A DNA stretch of 35,210 bases from the NCBI GenBank assembly GCA_902488815.1, contig CABTXP010000013.1, positions 1-35,210 of the forward strand. The letters run 5' to 3'. Position 1 is the first letter of the stretch, and the number at the start of each line of letters is the position of its first letter. Below the pieces are notes generated by a model, which did no database searches, was not told the origin of the DNA, and worked only from the letters and a program-made list of their open reading frames with translations. The translations under genes were made by a program, and so were the position numbers. This document shows, piece after piece, positions 1-7,285 of this stretch. Source of the DNA: an uncultured Eubacteriales bacterium (GTDB lineage Bacteria > Bacillota > Clostridia > Tissierellales > Peptoniphilaceae).

Positions 1-21
1 CCCCACATTCGGAATATGGGG
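1..21 (-). other. Hairpin overlapping the tRNA-Ser 3' end
   Basis: In minus-strand RNA, bases 21-14 pair with 8-1 (CCCCAUAU with AUGUGGGG, one U-G wobble) around a 5-nt loop. The arm includes the encoded CCA and the discriminator base. It may be the terminator of the tRNA transcript, but any U-run would lie beyond the window start, so this cannot be settled here. Confidence 0.35.
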
Positions 22-108
22 GAGGAGGAGGGATTTGATCCCTCGCGCCCCTTATCGAGGTCTACTCCCTTAGCAGGGGAGCCCCTTCAGCCACTTGGGT
101 ACTTCTCC
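17..108 (-). tRNA. tRNA-Ser (anticodon GCU)
   Basis: Read on the minus strand this is a complete class II tRNA. It has a 7-nt 5' acceptor strand (GGAGAAG), U8 and A9, a 3-bp D stem (CCC/GGG), an anticodon arm CUCCC-CUGCUAA-GGGAG with anticodon GCU, a long variable arm (CCUC/GGGG stem) and a T stem GAGGG/CCCUC. The long variable arm and GCU identify a serine tRNA reading AGC/AGU. The 3' end is odd: the 3' acceptor strand CUCCUCC gives an A5-C68 mismatch, the discriminator is C (usually G73 in tRNA-Ser), and T-loop position 54 is A. An encoded CCA lies at 19-17. A good promoter sits just upstream, which argues for expression. Identity is secure; full function is less so. Confidence 0.9.
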
Positions 109-123
109 AAGAGTTACTTAACT

Positions 124-152
124 ATTGTAGCACCCGGCGGCAAATTTTTCAA
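124..152 (-). promoter_or_regulatory. Sigma-A promoter of tRNA-Ser
   Basis: On the minus strand TTGAAA (152-147), a 17-nt spacer and TACAAT (129-124) form a near-consensus promoter. A TG one base before the -10 makes it an extended -10. The predicted start lies near 117, about 9 nt before the tRNA 5' end. Confidence 0.75.
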
Positions 153-181
153 GTTATATATTCCTCTTTACAGGCTCGGTG

Positions 182-637
182 TTAAAATGATGTGCATATC
201 ATTTTGTCCGCATCGTCTGCTGCCTTTACCTTGTCGTTTGCAAAAATTATTGTGCCTTCTTCGTCTATTAAGTACGTGGTTCTCACTACTCCCATTGATA
301 CCTTGCCGTACATTTTCTTTTCTTTCCAAACGTCATAGGCTTCTATTACTTTTTTCTCTTCGTCTGACAAAAGTGTGATGGTAAGGTCTTGTTTTTCTTC
401 AAACTTCTTGTGTGACGCTACGCTGTCCTTGCTCACTCCCACTACCCTTATGCCCTTACCTTCAAAGTCACCTTTTAGTGATGAGTATGCTATTGCCTGC
501 TTTGTGCATCCCGATGTGTTGTCCTTGGGATAAAAATAGAGGAGCAGTTTTTTGCCTCTATAGTCTTTTAAACTGTGCATTTCTCCATTTTGATCCGGAA
601 GTGTAAAGTCCGGCGCTTTTGTTCCTACTTGTAACAT
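182..637 (-). CDS. bcp: Thiol peroxidase, Bcp/PrxQ-type peroxiredoxin
   Basis: This is a 151-residue AhpC/TSA-fold peroxiredoxin that reduces hydrogen peroxide and organic peroxides with thiols in the cytoplasm. The opening VGTKAPDFTLPDQNG is typical of Bcp. The peroxidatic cysteine is C44 in NTSGCTKQA. The resolving cysteine that many Bcp proteins carry five residues later is absent (I49). The only other cysteine seen is C147 near the C-terminus, so it may work as a 1-Cys enzyme or through an atypical disulphide. The start is set by AAGGAG seven bases before the ATG. It follows trpP by 39 nt with no terminator, so it is probably co-transcribed with trpP and under the same T-box. Confidence 0.9.
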   Translation of the reverse strand: MLQVGTKAPDFTLPDQNGEMHSLKDYRGKKLLLYFYPKDNTSGCTKQAIAYSSLKGDFEGKGIRVVGVSKDSVASHKKFEEKQDLTITLLSDEEKKVIEAYDVWKEKKMYGKVSMGVVRTTYLIDEEGTIIFANDKVKAADDADKMICTSF

Positions 638-676
638 AGTCTCTCCTTTTAATTTGTGATATTTCTTTTATACCCT

Positions 677-1222
677 TCAGCACATCTGTTTTGCTCTCTT
701 GTCTGAAATTTTTAAAATATTTAATATTACTTGACCGAATACTACATTTGCAAGTGCTGTGGGAAGTACTACTGCAATTATGAGCTTGCCCATGCCTGAT
801 GAGAATATGTTAATTGCATCTGCATTTGCGGAAAGTGTTGCAAGGCCAAGGCCTACGTACAAAAATACTACGCCTGACACTACCGTGTTTAGGAAAAACA
901 TTATTGCAAGTGAAAGTAGTGAGGGGTCTTTTTTTACTTTTGTAAAAGCTTTTAACATTAAAAGAAATGTTATTGCCGAAATTGTCTTGTCAAATATTGA
1001 GGGTATTTGTCCTCCCGGGAACTTTGTCGTCATTGCCGCCAATATCCCTGCCGCTACTCCACAAGCAATGGCGCCTTTCAAATCTCTGTTAAATAATATT
1101 GCCACAAACATTGTCGCCAACAAAAAATCCGGCGTTACGCTAAATATTGGCGGAACTATTAAGTGTAAAACTGTTCCTATTGCCAAAAGTACTGCTGCCA
1201 TAACCATGTTTTTAGTTTTCAT
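677..1222 (-). CDS. trpP: Tryptophan transporter TrpP-like membrane protein
   Basis: This is a 181-residue membrane protein resembling Bacillus TrpP (YhaG), a tryptophan uptake protein. The N-terminus (MKTKNMVMAAVLLAIGTVLH), the IVPPIFSVTPDFLLA segment and the central TTKFPGGQIPSIFDK motif match the remembered family pattern. The remainder forms about five hydrophobic segments. An upstream in-frame start at 1336 would lie inside the T-box RNA, so the ATG at 1222 with AAGGAG seven bases before it is chosen. Tryptophan specificity is supported independently by the UGG specifier of the upstream T-box, which should raise expression when tRNA-Trp is uncharged. Confidence 0.92.
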   Translation of the reverse strand: MKTKNMVMAAVLLAIGTVLHLIVPPIFSVTPDFLLATMFVAILFNRDLKGAIACGVAAGILAAMTTKFPGGQIPSIFDKTISAITFLLMLKAFTKVKKDPSLLSLAIMFFLNTVVSGVVFLYVGLGLATLSANADAINIFSSGMGKLIIAVVLPTALANVVFGQVILNILKISDKRAKQMC

Positions 1223-1270
1223 CTCAAAACTCCTTAAAATTTTATTATATAAAAGTGATTGAAAAGCAAT

Positions 1271-1516
1271 AAAAAAAACCACTTGCCCTATAAAGGAGCA
1301 AATGGTTGTTCGCGGTGCCATCCTTTTTGTACACAAAGTACATCTCTTTCGGATACTACATATCCTATCTCGATAACGGGAGATCCGTCTCGGCTACTGT
1401 AATTCGCCTTGCATTCATAGACCCATTCACTAAAAGCTCATCTCCGATTTCCACCACCCATCGGCTCTCTATAGACTACACTTATAGCTACTATTTTCTA
1501 ATCAACATTTTATATT
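1271..1516 (-). ncRNA. T-box riboswitch (tryptophan specifier)
   Basis: The leader of trpP carries the T-box sequence AGGATGGCACCGCG (1324-1311, minus strand), which pairs with the tRNA acceptor end. A Stem I region upstream holds the GGUGGAAAUCGG block. A UGG at 1425-1423 sits in the context GUGAAUGGGUC, where the specifier loop is expected; it reads tryptophan. The terminator is AACCAUUUGCUCC pairing with GGGCAAGUGGUU (1307-1277), followed by a U-run at 1276-1271. Binding of uncharged tRNA-Trp should favour the antiterminator and allow trpP, and probably bcp, to be transcribed. Confidence 0.93.
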
Positions 1517-1522
1517 GTCATG

Positions 1523-1551
1523 ATTTTATTCCATTAAAGTAATAATGTCAA
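1523..1551 (-). promoter_or_regulatory. Sigma-A promoter of the T-box/trpP transcript
   Basis: A perfect TTGACA (1551-1546) is separated by 17 nt from TAAAAT (1528-1523) on the minus strand, immediately upstream of the T-box leader. The predicted start lies near 1516. Confidence 0.85.
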
Positions 1552-1633
1552 GTGTTTTTAAAAAAATTGTTGCAAATTTCAAATGACCTTTTGAACTTCA
1601 ATAAATGTGATAAAATATTTGGGAGGTGAAATA

Positions 1634-2860
1634 ATGGATTTACAAAATAGAATAGAAAAGTATGCCGAACTTATAATTAAAACAGGACTTGCCATTAAAA
1701 AAGACGACGTTCTTGTAATAAGAATTCCCGTTGAAAATTATGAATTCGGACACATCCTTGCAAAGAAAGCTTTTGAGCAAGGAGCAAAGGACGTAAAATT
1801 TAACTACAGAGACCAAGATTTTTCCGTAATAAAGTTTAAGTATGCAAGTGAAGAAGTACTTAAAGACATTCCTCAGTACTTTATTGACGAACAAAATCAC
1901 TACGTGGACACCAACTGCAAATTTATTTCAGTAATAGGCGAAGACCCTAACGGACTTAAGGACTCGGACCCGGACAAGGTTATGATCGCCAACAAGGCAT
2001 CAAGAGAAGCTCTTAAACACTTCTCAGCGGAAATGATGAGAAACAAAGTTTCATGGTGTGTAGTAGGAGTGCCAACAAAGGCTTGGGCAAAAATTGTATT
2101 CCCCGACTTGGAAGAAGATAAGGCTGTTGAAAAACTTTGGAACATGATTTTGGATACATCAAGAGTAGGGGAAGACCCTGAAAAAAATTGGGAAGAACAC
2201 ATCTCCTCTATGAAGAAGCACTCCAAATTTTTAAATGAAAATGAATTTGAATACTTACATGTCACATCTTCAAACGGCACTGATTTAAAAATCGGTTTAC
2301 CTGAAGGATATATATTCCAAGGTTGCGGCGAAGGCAACTTGAGAGGCGAAAGATTTGTCGCAAACATTCCGACAGAAGAAGTCTTCTCCATGCCTCACAA
2401 GGACAAAGTGGACGGCATTGTCTATGCGTCGAAGCCCCTTAACTACAACGGCAGTTTAATTGAAAACTTCTGGTTTAAATTTGAAAACGGAAAAGTTGTG
2501 GACTTCCATGCAAAAAAAGGACACGACGTGTTAAAGAACATGCTCTCAATGGACGAAGGCGCAACTCACTTGGGAGAAGTGGCGCTTGTACCATATGACT
2601 CACCAATTTCAAATACAAAGATATTGTTCTACGAAACACTTTATGACGAAAACGCATCATGCCACCTTGCCCTTGGCAAGGCATACCCCACATGTATCGA
2701 AGGGGGCCCCGACATGAGTGAAGAAGAACTTAGAGCACACGGAGTTAACGACTCGATGATTCACGTAGACTTTATGTTTGGATACAAAGACTCACACATA
2801 GTAGGCGTAAAAAAAGACGGCACAAAAGTAGATGTATTTGTAAACGGCAACTGGGCATAA
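1634..2860 (+). CDS. M29-family aminopeptidase (AmpS/PepS-like)
   Basis: This 408-residue protein belongs to the thermophilic/M29 metallo-aminopeptidases, cytoplasmic enzymes that release N-terminal residues from peptides using a two-metal centre. The expected ligand blocks are in order: TEEVFSMPH, LGEVALV, YETLYDENASCHLALGKAY and IHVDFMFG. A GTG lies in frame at 1607, but GGGAGGTG five bases before the ATG at 1634 decides that start. It is a single-gene unit, divergent from the trpP leader, and ends in a strong hairpin. It fits an organism living on peptides. No obvious damage. Confidence 0.93.
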   Translation: MDLQNRIEKYAELIIKTGLAIKKDDVLVIRIPVENYEFGHILAKKAFEQGAKDVKFNYRDQDFSVIKFKYASEEVLKDIPQYFIDEQNHYVDTNCKFISVIGEDPNGLKDSDPDKVMIANKASREALKHFSAEMMRNKVSWCVVGVPTKAWAKIVFPDLEEDKAVEKLWNMILDTSRVGEDPEKNWEEHISSMKKHSKFLNENEFEYLHVTSSNGTDLKIGLPEGYIFQGCGEGNLRGERFVANIPTEEVFSMPHKDKVDGIVYASKPLNYNGSLIENFWFKFENGKVVDFHAKKGHDVLKNMLSMDEGATHLGEVALVPYDSPISNTKILFYETLYDENASCHLALGKAYPTCIEGGPDMSEEELRAHGVNDSMIHVDFMFGYKDSHIVGVKKDGTKVDVFVNGNWA

Positions 2861-2874
2861 ATCGCAAAAAAATT

Positions 2875-2898
2875 AGGGAGCACACGCTCCCTTTTTTT
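2875..2898 (+). terminator. Rho-independent terminator, probably bidirectional
   Basis: AGGGAGC-ACAC-GCTCCCT is followed by a T-run on the plus strand. The A-run before it gives a T-run on the minus strand too. It separates the convergent aminopeptidase and acyl-ACP thioesterase genes. Confidence 0.92.
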
Positions 2899-2903
2899 AT
2901 ATA

Positions 2904-3584
2904 CTATTTAAAAACTTTTCCGTAACACTTCATGGTGCCGTCCTCGCCTATTACTTTATAATTAAGGCCCTCATCATCATAAAAGCCTGTGATTTTAAAT
3001 TTTTCTCCCAAGTAAAGCTGCTTTTTATAAATAATTTGAAACCTCTTGGGTTTAAAGTCGATACACTCATAGACATAGGATATGGTCTTGGCATTGTTTA
3101 AATGGTCGTTCATATCAATATCTCTTTTTAAAACTTCAAAATGTCTCAAGTCTCTATAGTCGCCCTTTGCCGGTTTAATAGTTCTGTCAAAATTATCGTC
3201 AGAGGGTTCCAATCCATAACTCATATATACATCTTCAGGTATTTTAATAAGAGATCTGTTTTCCTTACTAACTGCAAGCCAAAGACTTCTGCCACCTGCA
3301 ATTTCTTTGCCTTCTCTTCTAATATGAAAATTCCTGTAGCCGAAATATTTTTCATATCCTGAGGCGATGGTCTCAATTGTAAGCTTGTCCCAAAGTTTGG
3401 GTATCTCATAAAAATCAATATCCCAACCGTAAAGCACCCACATAAAATCGACAGGCACGCCATTTAAGGAGTAGTCCTCATGTAGGTATGCACACTCTGT
3501 CATAGCATCAAAGAGAATATAGGGCTTGATACTGTGATCACTGTCCGTAAAAAAATTATATACACATAAATCCATTGAATACAT
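2904..3584 (-). CDS. Acyl-ACP thioesterase (double hotdog, PF01643 type)
   Basis: A 226-residue protein matching bacterial acyl-ACP thioesterases, which hydrolyse acyl-ACP to free fatty acid and holo-ACP in the cytoplasm. The first hotdog half contains GVPVDFMWVLYGWDIDF. The second carries DMNDHLNNAKTISYVYE, with N159, H161 and the NN pair where the family places catalytic residues. The start at 3584 is chosen over an in-frame one at 3665 because the latter falls inside the preceding terminator hairpin; AGGTG precedes the chosen ATG. An extended -10 lies just upstream, so the gene is probably transcribed alone after the liv operon ends. Acyl chain preference cannot be read from sequence. Confidence 0.87.
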   Translation of the reverse strand: MYSMDLCVYNFFTDSDHSIKPYILFDAMTECAYLHEDYSLNGVPVDFMWVLYGWDIDFYEIPKLWDKLTIETIASGYEKYFGYRNFHIRREGKEIAGGRSLWLAVSKENRSLIKIPEDVYMSYGLEPSDDNFDRTIKPAKGDYRDLRHFEVLKRDIDMNDHLNNAKTISYVYECIDFKPKRFQIIYKKQLYLGEKFKITGFYDDEGLNYKVIGEDGTMKCYGKVFK

Positions 3585-3600
3585 ATTATCACCTGAAGAA

Positions 3601-3609
3601 ATTATATCA
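3601..3609 (-). promoter_or_regulatory. Extended -10 promoter of the acyl-ACP thioesterase
   Basis: On the minus strand TGATATAAT (TG at 3609-3608, TATAAT at 3606-3601) is an extended -10 just after the liv operon terminator. No good -35 is seen at 17 nt. Confidence 0.55.
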
Positions 3610-3610
3610 C

Positions 3611-3681
3611 TAAAAAAAGTCTTAACACAGGCTCTTGGGAATTTAACTGTTGCGCAAATTCCCAAGAGTGTACTAAGACTT
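3611..3681 (-). terminator. Long-stem terminator of the liv/KAS operon
   Basis: Directly after the hydrolase stop codon the minus strand has two long arms, 3681-3656 and 3644-3617. They share AAGTCTTA and CTCTTGGGAATTT, with a small internal mismatch zone and a loop of about 11 nt. A seven-T run (3618-3612) follows. The stem is unusually long, about 25 bp. Confidence 0.9.
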
Positions 3682-4500
3682 CTATTTTAGAAGGTGTTTG
3701 GAAATGAATCCGAAAATTATCGACTGTAATTCCTTAGGCTTTTCAAAAATCGCCACGTGTCCACAATTTGGAAGAACTACATATTCTGAATTTTTAACTT
3801 CTCTGTGCATAATTTCAGAAAATTTCGGCTTCTTAAGAATGTCATCTTCCCCAACAATAAATAATGTAGGTGCAACAATCTTGTGAAGCTCGTCAGTCAT
3901 ATAAACGTCATTTACAAAGGTGTCGTATAAAATTTTTTGTCCCTGTAAATAATTATTGGGATTGCCCTTAATAGCCTTTGCCCTTTGACTGAGCATAGTC
4001 TTATTATTTTCTAAAAACTCTGCACCGTAAATACTTGGCGCCATGCCTTTGAAAAATATTTCTCCGTCCATTGTATCGCAAAATATTTTCCAACTGTTTA
4101 CAAATTCTTTGGCTACAGGGTCAAGTTCTGAAAGTGAATCTATGACACTTACAGTCTTAACCATTTCAGGAAACAGGATTGCAAATTTAAGGGCCACCTC
4201 ACCTCCATAGCTCGTGCCTATTAAGTGAAGTTTATTTATTCCTAAAAACTCAAAAAGCTCCTTTGCTTCTTCACAATGCTCCTTAAAAGTATAAGGACCT
4301 TCCGGCTTTTCACTTTTTAACTGTCCTTTGAAATCGTGAAGTATAATTTTAAATCCCGCTTTTTTAAAAGGCTCTTCAAGCAGTTCCCAAGAATTTGTAG
4401 AGGCCATAACCCCGTTAAAAAAAGCTACAGCTTCTTTGCCTTTTTCATCTCCGTGTATTTCGTAAAATAAATTAATTCCCTTACTTGTTTTAAACTCCAT
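3682..4500 (-). CDS. Alpha/beta-hydrolase, last gene of the liv operon
   Basis: 272 residues with the alpha/beta-hydrolase fold. The nucleophile elbow is GTSYGGE (S97), the oxyanion region is FFNGVMAST near residue 30, the acid is probably D219 or D220 in VGEDD, and H248 lies in PNCGHVAIFE. The family includes esterases, lactonases, thioesterases and C-C hydrolases, so the substrate cannot be named. Its ATG at 4500 directly abuts the TetR stop codon at 4501. It resembles the hydrolase at 5106-5921 in length, opening (YEIHG versus YEVHG) and catalytic blocks (PNCGH in both), suggesting a duplicated pair around the regulator. It is the promoter-distal gene before the long terminator. Confidence 0.85.
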   Translation of the reverse strand: MEFKTSKGINLFYEIHGDEKGKEAVAFFNGVMASTNSWELLEEPFKKAGFKIILHDFKGQLKSEKPEGPYTFKEHCEEAKELFEFLGINKLHLIGTSYGGEVALKFAILFPEMVKTVSVIDSLSELDPVAKEFVNSWKIFCDTMDGEIFFKGMAPSIYGAEFLENNKTMLSQRAKAIKGNPNNYLQGQKILYDTFVNDVYMTDELHKIVAPTLFIVGEDDILKKPKFSEIMHREVKNSEYVVLPNCGHVAIFEKPKELQSIIFGFISKHLLK

Positions 4501-5100
4501 CTATAGATACATACCTCTCTTTAAAAGTTTCATTATCTCGTCAGTAATCCAATCCAATTTTTCTTCCGATTTTTCAAACATTGTCCATTTTAGGCCTACG
4601 AAGTTGGTTATACCCATAAGTGAGTATGCCATAACTTCAGGATCTAAATCATCTCTTACAGCGCCTGTCCTTTGGCCCTCGGTAATACTGTTAGCATAGT
4701 GTTTTGCAAAATTGGTGTAGTAGTTAATAAATAGATTCTTGTCGATGTAGAGAGATTCCCAGATTATGTTGTATATATGAGGCTGTTCAAATACAATTTG
4801 AAAAAAAGTACGAATCCCGATTCTTTCCATTTCAAACTTATCTGTCGTCTGAGAATCTCTTATATTAACTGCAATTGTAGATCTTATTAAATGAGAATAT
4901 TGTAGGAGTAGGTAGTCATAAATAGTTCTTTTGCTTTCAAAGTAGAGGTAAAAAGTTCCTAAACCTACCCCTGCATCCTCAGTTATATCTTTAATCGTAG
5001 TCCTGTAAAAACCCTTTGTCTTAAACATCTTTTCTGCAGCATCACACAGTGCCGCCATTGTAAGTTTGCCTTTTCTGGTTTTCGGTTGTTTTACTGCCAT
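4501..5100 (-). CDS. TetR/AcrR-family transcriptional regulator
   Basis: 199 residues. The N-terminal helix-turn-helix is clear at about residues 31-62: TTIKDITEDAGVGLGTFYLYF, a classic TetR recognition region. The rest is a helical ligand-binding domain with no recognisable specificity. It starts 5 nt after the upstream hydrolase stop with a weak AAAGGCG ribosome site, so it is probably translationally coupled. Being inside the operon, it is the natural candidate to repress the operon promoter at 13123-13151, where a palindrome sits near the start site (13098-13113). The inducer may be the transported compound or its CoA ester; this is inference. Confidence 0.93.
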   Translation of the reverse strand: MAVKQPKTRKGKLTMAALCDAAEKMFKTKGFYRTTIKDITEDAGVGLGTFYLYFESKRTIYDYLLLQYSHLIRSTIAVNIRDSQTTDKFEMERIGIRTFFQIVFEQPHIYNIIWESLYIDKNLFINYYTNFAKHYANSITEGQRTGAVRDDLDPEVMAYSLMGITNFVGLKWTMFEKSEEKLDWITDEIMKLLKRGMYL

Positions 5101-5105
5101 CTAAA

Positions 5106-5921
5106 TCACGCCTTTATTTCATAGTCTCCGGAAATATTTACAAAACCGAGCAGTAATGACAAAAACAGTGACGGTTGCTCGTACATTGATCCGTGACCGC
5201 AGTTAGGAATATAGACCAACTCGGAATTTTCTATCAGTCTATTTAGTTTTTCCTGTTCATAAAATGGCGTTACAAAGTCATATTGACAGCCTACTATAAG
5301 TGTCTTTACTTTTATTTTTGACACTTCTTTCTCAACGTCATAACCTACTGAAGAGTTAGTAAGACGTTCCATTGAATCTATAAAGTCTTTGTTTGAAAAA
5401 ACTTCTTTTAAAGATTTTTTTCTCGCCTCAACCCAATCTCTTTTTTCTGTAAAGAACATAGGTGAATAGATGTATGGAATAGTAAGGTAATAGTATGTGA
5501 GCCAATTTTTATTAGCGGCATTCCATCCGTTACCAACTTCTTCCAACCAATAGCTTGTCGAGGCGGTAGTGTTGAATAGTATCAGTTTATCCAAAGTTTC
5601 CTGATATTTAATTGCATATTGAAGTGCAATTTCTCCACCATAACTTATTCCGTAAAGGCTGAACTTATCAAGTCCCAAGTGATCATAAAGAGCCTTCACA
5701 GTCTCCACATGAATGTCGTGATTATATGTTTCGCCAATTAATTTTTCGCTCTGACCTTGGTCTAAAAAATCTACCAAAATTATTTTGTTGTGTTTAGAAA
5801 GATCTTCTAAAAACGGAGTCCAACTTGCAGTACTCATCATTATGCCGTTAAGCATCATGAGGGCAGGTCCCTCTCCGTGTACTTCGTAGTAGACTTTTTT
5901 ACCTTTGAATTCAAAAAACAT
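5106..5921 (-). CDS. Alpha/beta-hydrolase
   Basis: 271 residues with a complete hydrolase triad: GISYGGE (S93), D215 in GCQYDFVTP, and H243 in PNCGHGSMYE. The N-terminal NGIMMSTASW gives the oxyanion-hole region. The pattern resembles 3-oxoadipate enol-lactonase or acetyltransferase-like hydrolases, but this is too general to fix a reaction. It starts 3 nt after the CoA-transferase stop. With the second hydrolase at 3682-4500 it brackets the TetR gene. In this context it could hydrolyse an ester, lactone or thioester intermediate of the compound imported by LivJHMGF. Confidence 0.85.
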   Translation of the reverse strand: MFFEFKGKKVYYEVHGEGPALMMLNGIMMSTASWTPFLEDLSKHNKIILVDFLDQGQSEKLIGETYNHDIHVETVKALYDHLGLDKFSLYGISYGGEIALQYAIKYQETLDKLILFNTTASTSYWLEEVGNGWNAANKNWLTYYYLTIPYIYSPMFFTEKRDWVEARKKSLKEVFSNKDFIDSMERLTNSSVGYDVEKEVSKIKVKTLIVGCQYDFVTPFYEQEKLNRLIENSELVYIPNCGHGSMYEQPSLFLSLLLGFVNISGDYEIKA

Positions 5922-5924
5922 ATC

Positions 5925-7235
5925 TCACCTTTTTCCGATTATTCCAAGTCTTAGAGCTTCGTCATATAACCATTCTCTATATTTAGGATGTGCAATGGCA
6001 ATAAGTTTATCAACACGTTCTCTAATTGTTGTTCCTCTTAGGTGGGCCACACCGTATTCAGTTACTACATAGTCTACGTCGTTTCTTGAAAGTGTAACTG
6101 CTGAACCGGGTGCCAAGAAAGGAACAATCTTGGACACTTCTTCTCTTTCTCCCGTTTCTTTGTTCTTAACCATAGCTGTGGAATGAAGGGCTATAAAACT
6201 TTTTCCTCCGCCGATTTGGGCTCCTATAGCCGTGTCGGATTGGCCGCCTGAACCTGAGAATTGTCTCGGTCCTATGGATTCGGAGTTACATTGACCCATT
6301 AAATCCACTTCCAAAGTAGTGTTAATTGAAATCATATTTTTAATTTGACCTATTACATAGGGGTCGTTTGTATATGATCCTGCCGCAATTACTACTCCCG
6401 GGTTGTCGTCTACAAAGTCATAAAGTTCTTGATCGCCCATAATAAATGTAGCCATCATTTGACCTTTGTGAAGTGTAAGTTCCTTGCCGTTAATAACTCC
6501 GGCTTTTGCAAGTCTTGCCATTTCCGAGGTAAGCATTTCGGTGTGGATACCCAAGTTTTTCTTTTTGTAAAGAGATTTTGCAACAACATTTGGTATTCCG
6601 CCGATGCCTAATTGTAGGCAAGATCCGTCTTCTATATAATCTGCAATGTAATTACCTATCTTTTCATCTTTTTCAGAAGATTCTCCTGAAGGAATTGTAG
6701 GTACCTTGTAGTCACTTTCTATTAAAAAATCCACGTCACTTATATGAAGTACATGGTCTCCAAATGTTCTTGGATAGTTCGGGTTAATTTCCAAAATTAC
6801 AAGATCTGCGTGTGATATTGCTTCCATTTCATAGGTGTTGCCCATAGATAGTGAGATATATCCGTGCTTGTCAGGCATCGCCGCTGAACCTACATATACA
6901 TCCGGCTTTTGATGTTGGAATCTCTTCTTGCCTGCAAAGTGTAAGTTGTTGGGGATAAATGAAATATTTCCGTTGGAATGCGCTTTTCTAAGTTGCGGTG
7001 CGTAGAACCATCCGTTTACAGAAAATTTGTCGCTGTATTTTTCACTGATAAATTCGTAATTTCCCATCGGCAAGCAGTTTGTAATCTCTACATGTTCAAT
7101 ACGATCATAAATTTTATGAATGTTTGACATAATGTCCATAGCTTCAGAGCAACCGAGGCCTGTTACTATTGAGCATTTATTCGGTATTTTCGTTAGTGCT
7201 TCATCTACTGTAATTAATTTATCTTTATAGTCCAT
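5925..7235 (-). CDS. Acetyl-CoA hydrolase/transferase-family CoA-transferase
   Basis: 436 residues in the family that includes 4-hydroxybutyrate CoA-transferase and butyryl-CoA:acetate CoA-transferase, enzymes that swap CoA between carboxylic acids in anaerobic fermentations. Recognisable blocks are GIGGIPNVVAKSL, AAGSYTNDPYVIGQIKNM, the INTTLEVDLMGQ segment expected to hold the catalytic glutamate, FSGSGGQSD, and VVTEYGVAHLRGTTIRER near the C-terminus. The ATG at 7235 is chosen over 7256 because AAGGAG precedes it and the earlier start lies in a hairpin. It probably activates the imported acid to its CoA ester. The true acid is unknown. Confidence 0.88.
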   Translation of the reverse strand: MDYKDKLITVDEALTKIPNKCSIVTGLGCSEAMDIMSNIHKIYDRIEHVEITNCLPMGNYEFISEKYSDKFSVNGWFYAPQLRKAHSNGNISFIPNNLHFAGKKRFQHQKPDVYVGSAAMPDKHGYISLSMGNTYEMEAISHADLVILEINPNYPRTFGDHVLHISDVDFLIESDYKVPTIPSGESSEKDEKIGNYIADYIEDGSCLQLGIGGIPNVVAKSLYKKKNLGIHTEMLTSEMARLAKAGVINGKELTLHKGQMMATFIMGDQELYDFVDDNPGVVIAAGSYTNDPYVIGQIKNMISINTTLEVDLMGQCNSESIGPRQFSGSGGQSDTAIGAQIGGGKSFIALHSTAMVKNKETGEREEVSKIVPFLAPGSAVTLSRNDVDYVVTEYGVAHLRGTTIRERVDKLIAIAHPKYREWLYDEALRLGIIGKR

Positions 7236-7250
7236 ATTAAACTCCTTTTT

Positions 7251-7279
7251 AGACAAAAAGCCGAGTTGCCTCGGCTTTT
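7251..7279 (-). terminator. Intra-operon hairpin after livJ
   Basis: On the minus strand AAAAGCCGAG-GCAA-CTCGGCTTTT (7279-7256) is followed by a short T-run, 7 nt after the livJ stop and before the CoA-transferase ribosome site. It may be a partial terminator or an RNA-stabilising stem that keeps livJ mRNA more abundant than the enzyme genes. A bidirectional reading is possible. Confidence 0.75.
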
Positions 7280-7285
7280 GCTTTT

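Noticed and set aside
759..1262. Long open frame opposite trpP
   Set aside because: It is antisense to a well-supported gene with clear family motifs, has no ribosome site and resembles no known family.
1591..1616. Promoter TTGAAC/TAAAAT for the aminopeptidase
   Set aside because: The spacer is only 14 nt and the predicted start would fall in the ribosome site, so it is not convincing.
1900..2391. Open frame opposite the M29 aminopeptidase
   Set aside because: It mirrors the coding bias of the real gene and has no start signals.
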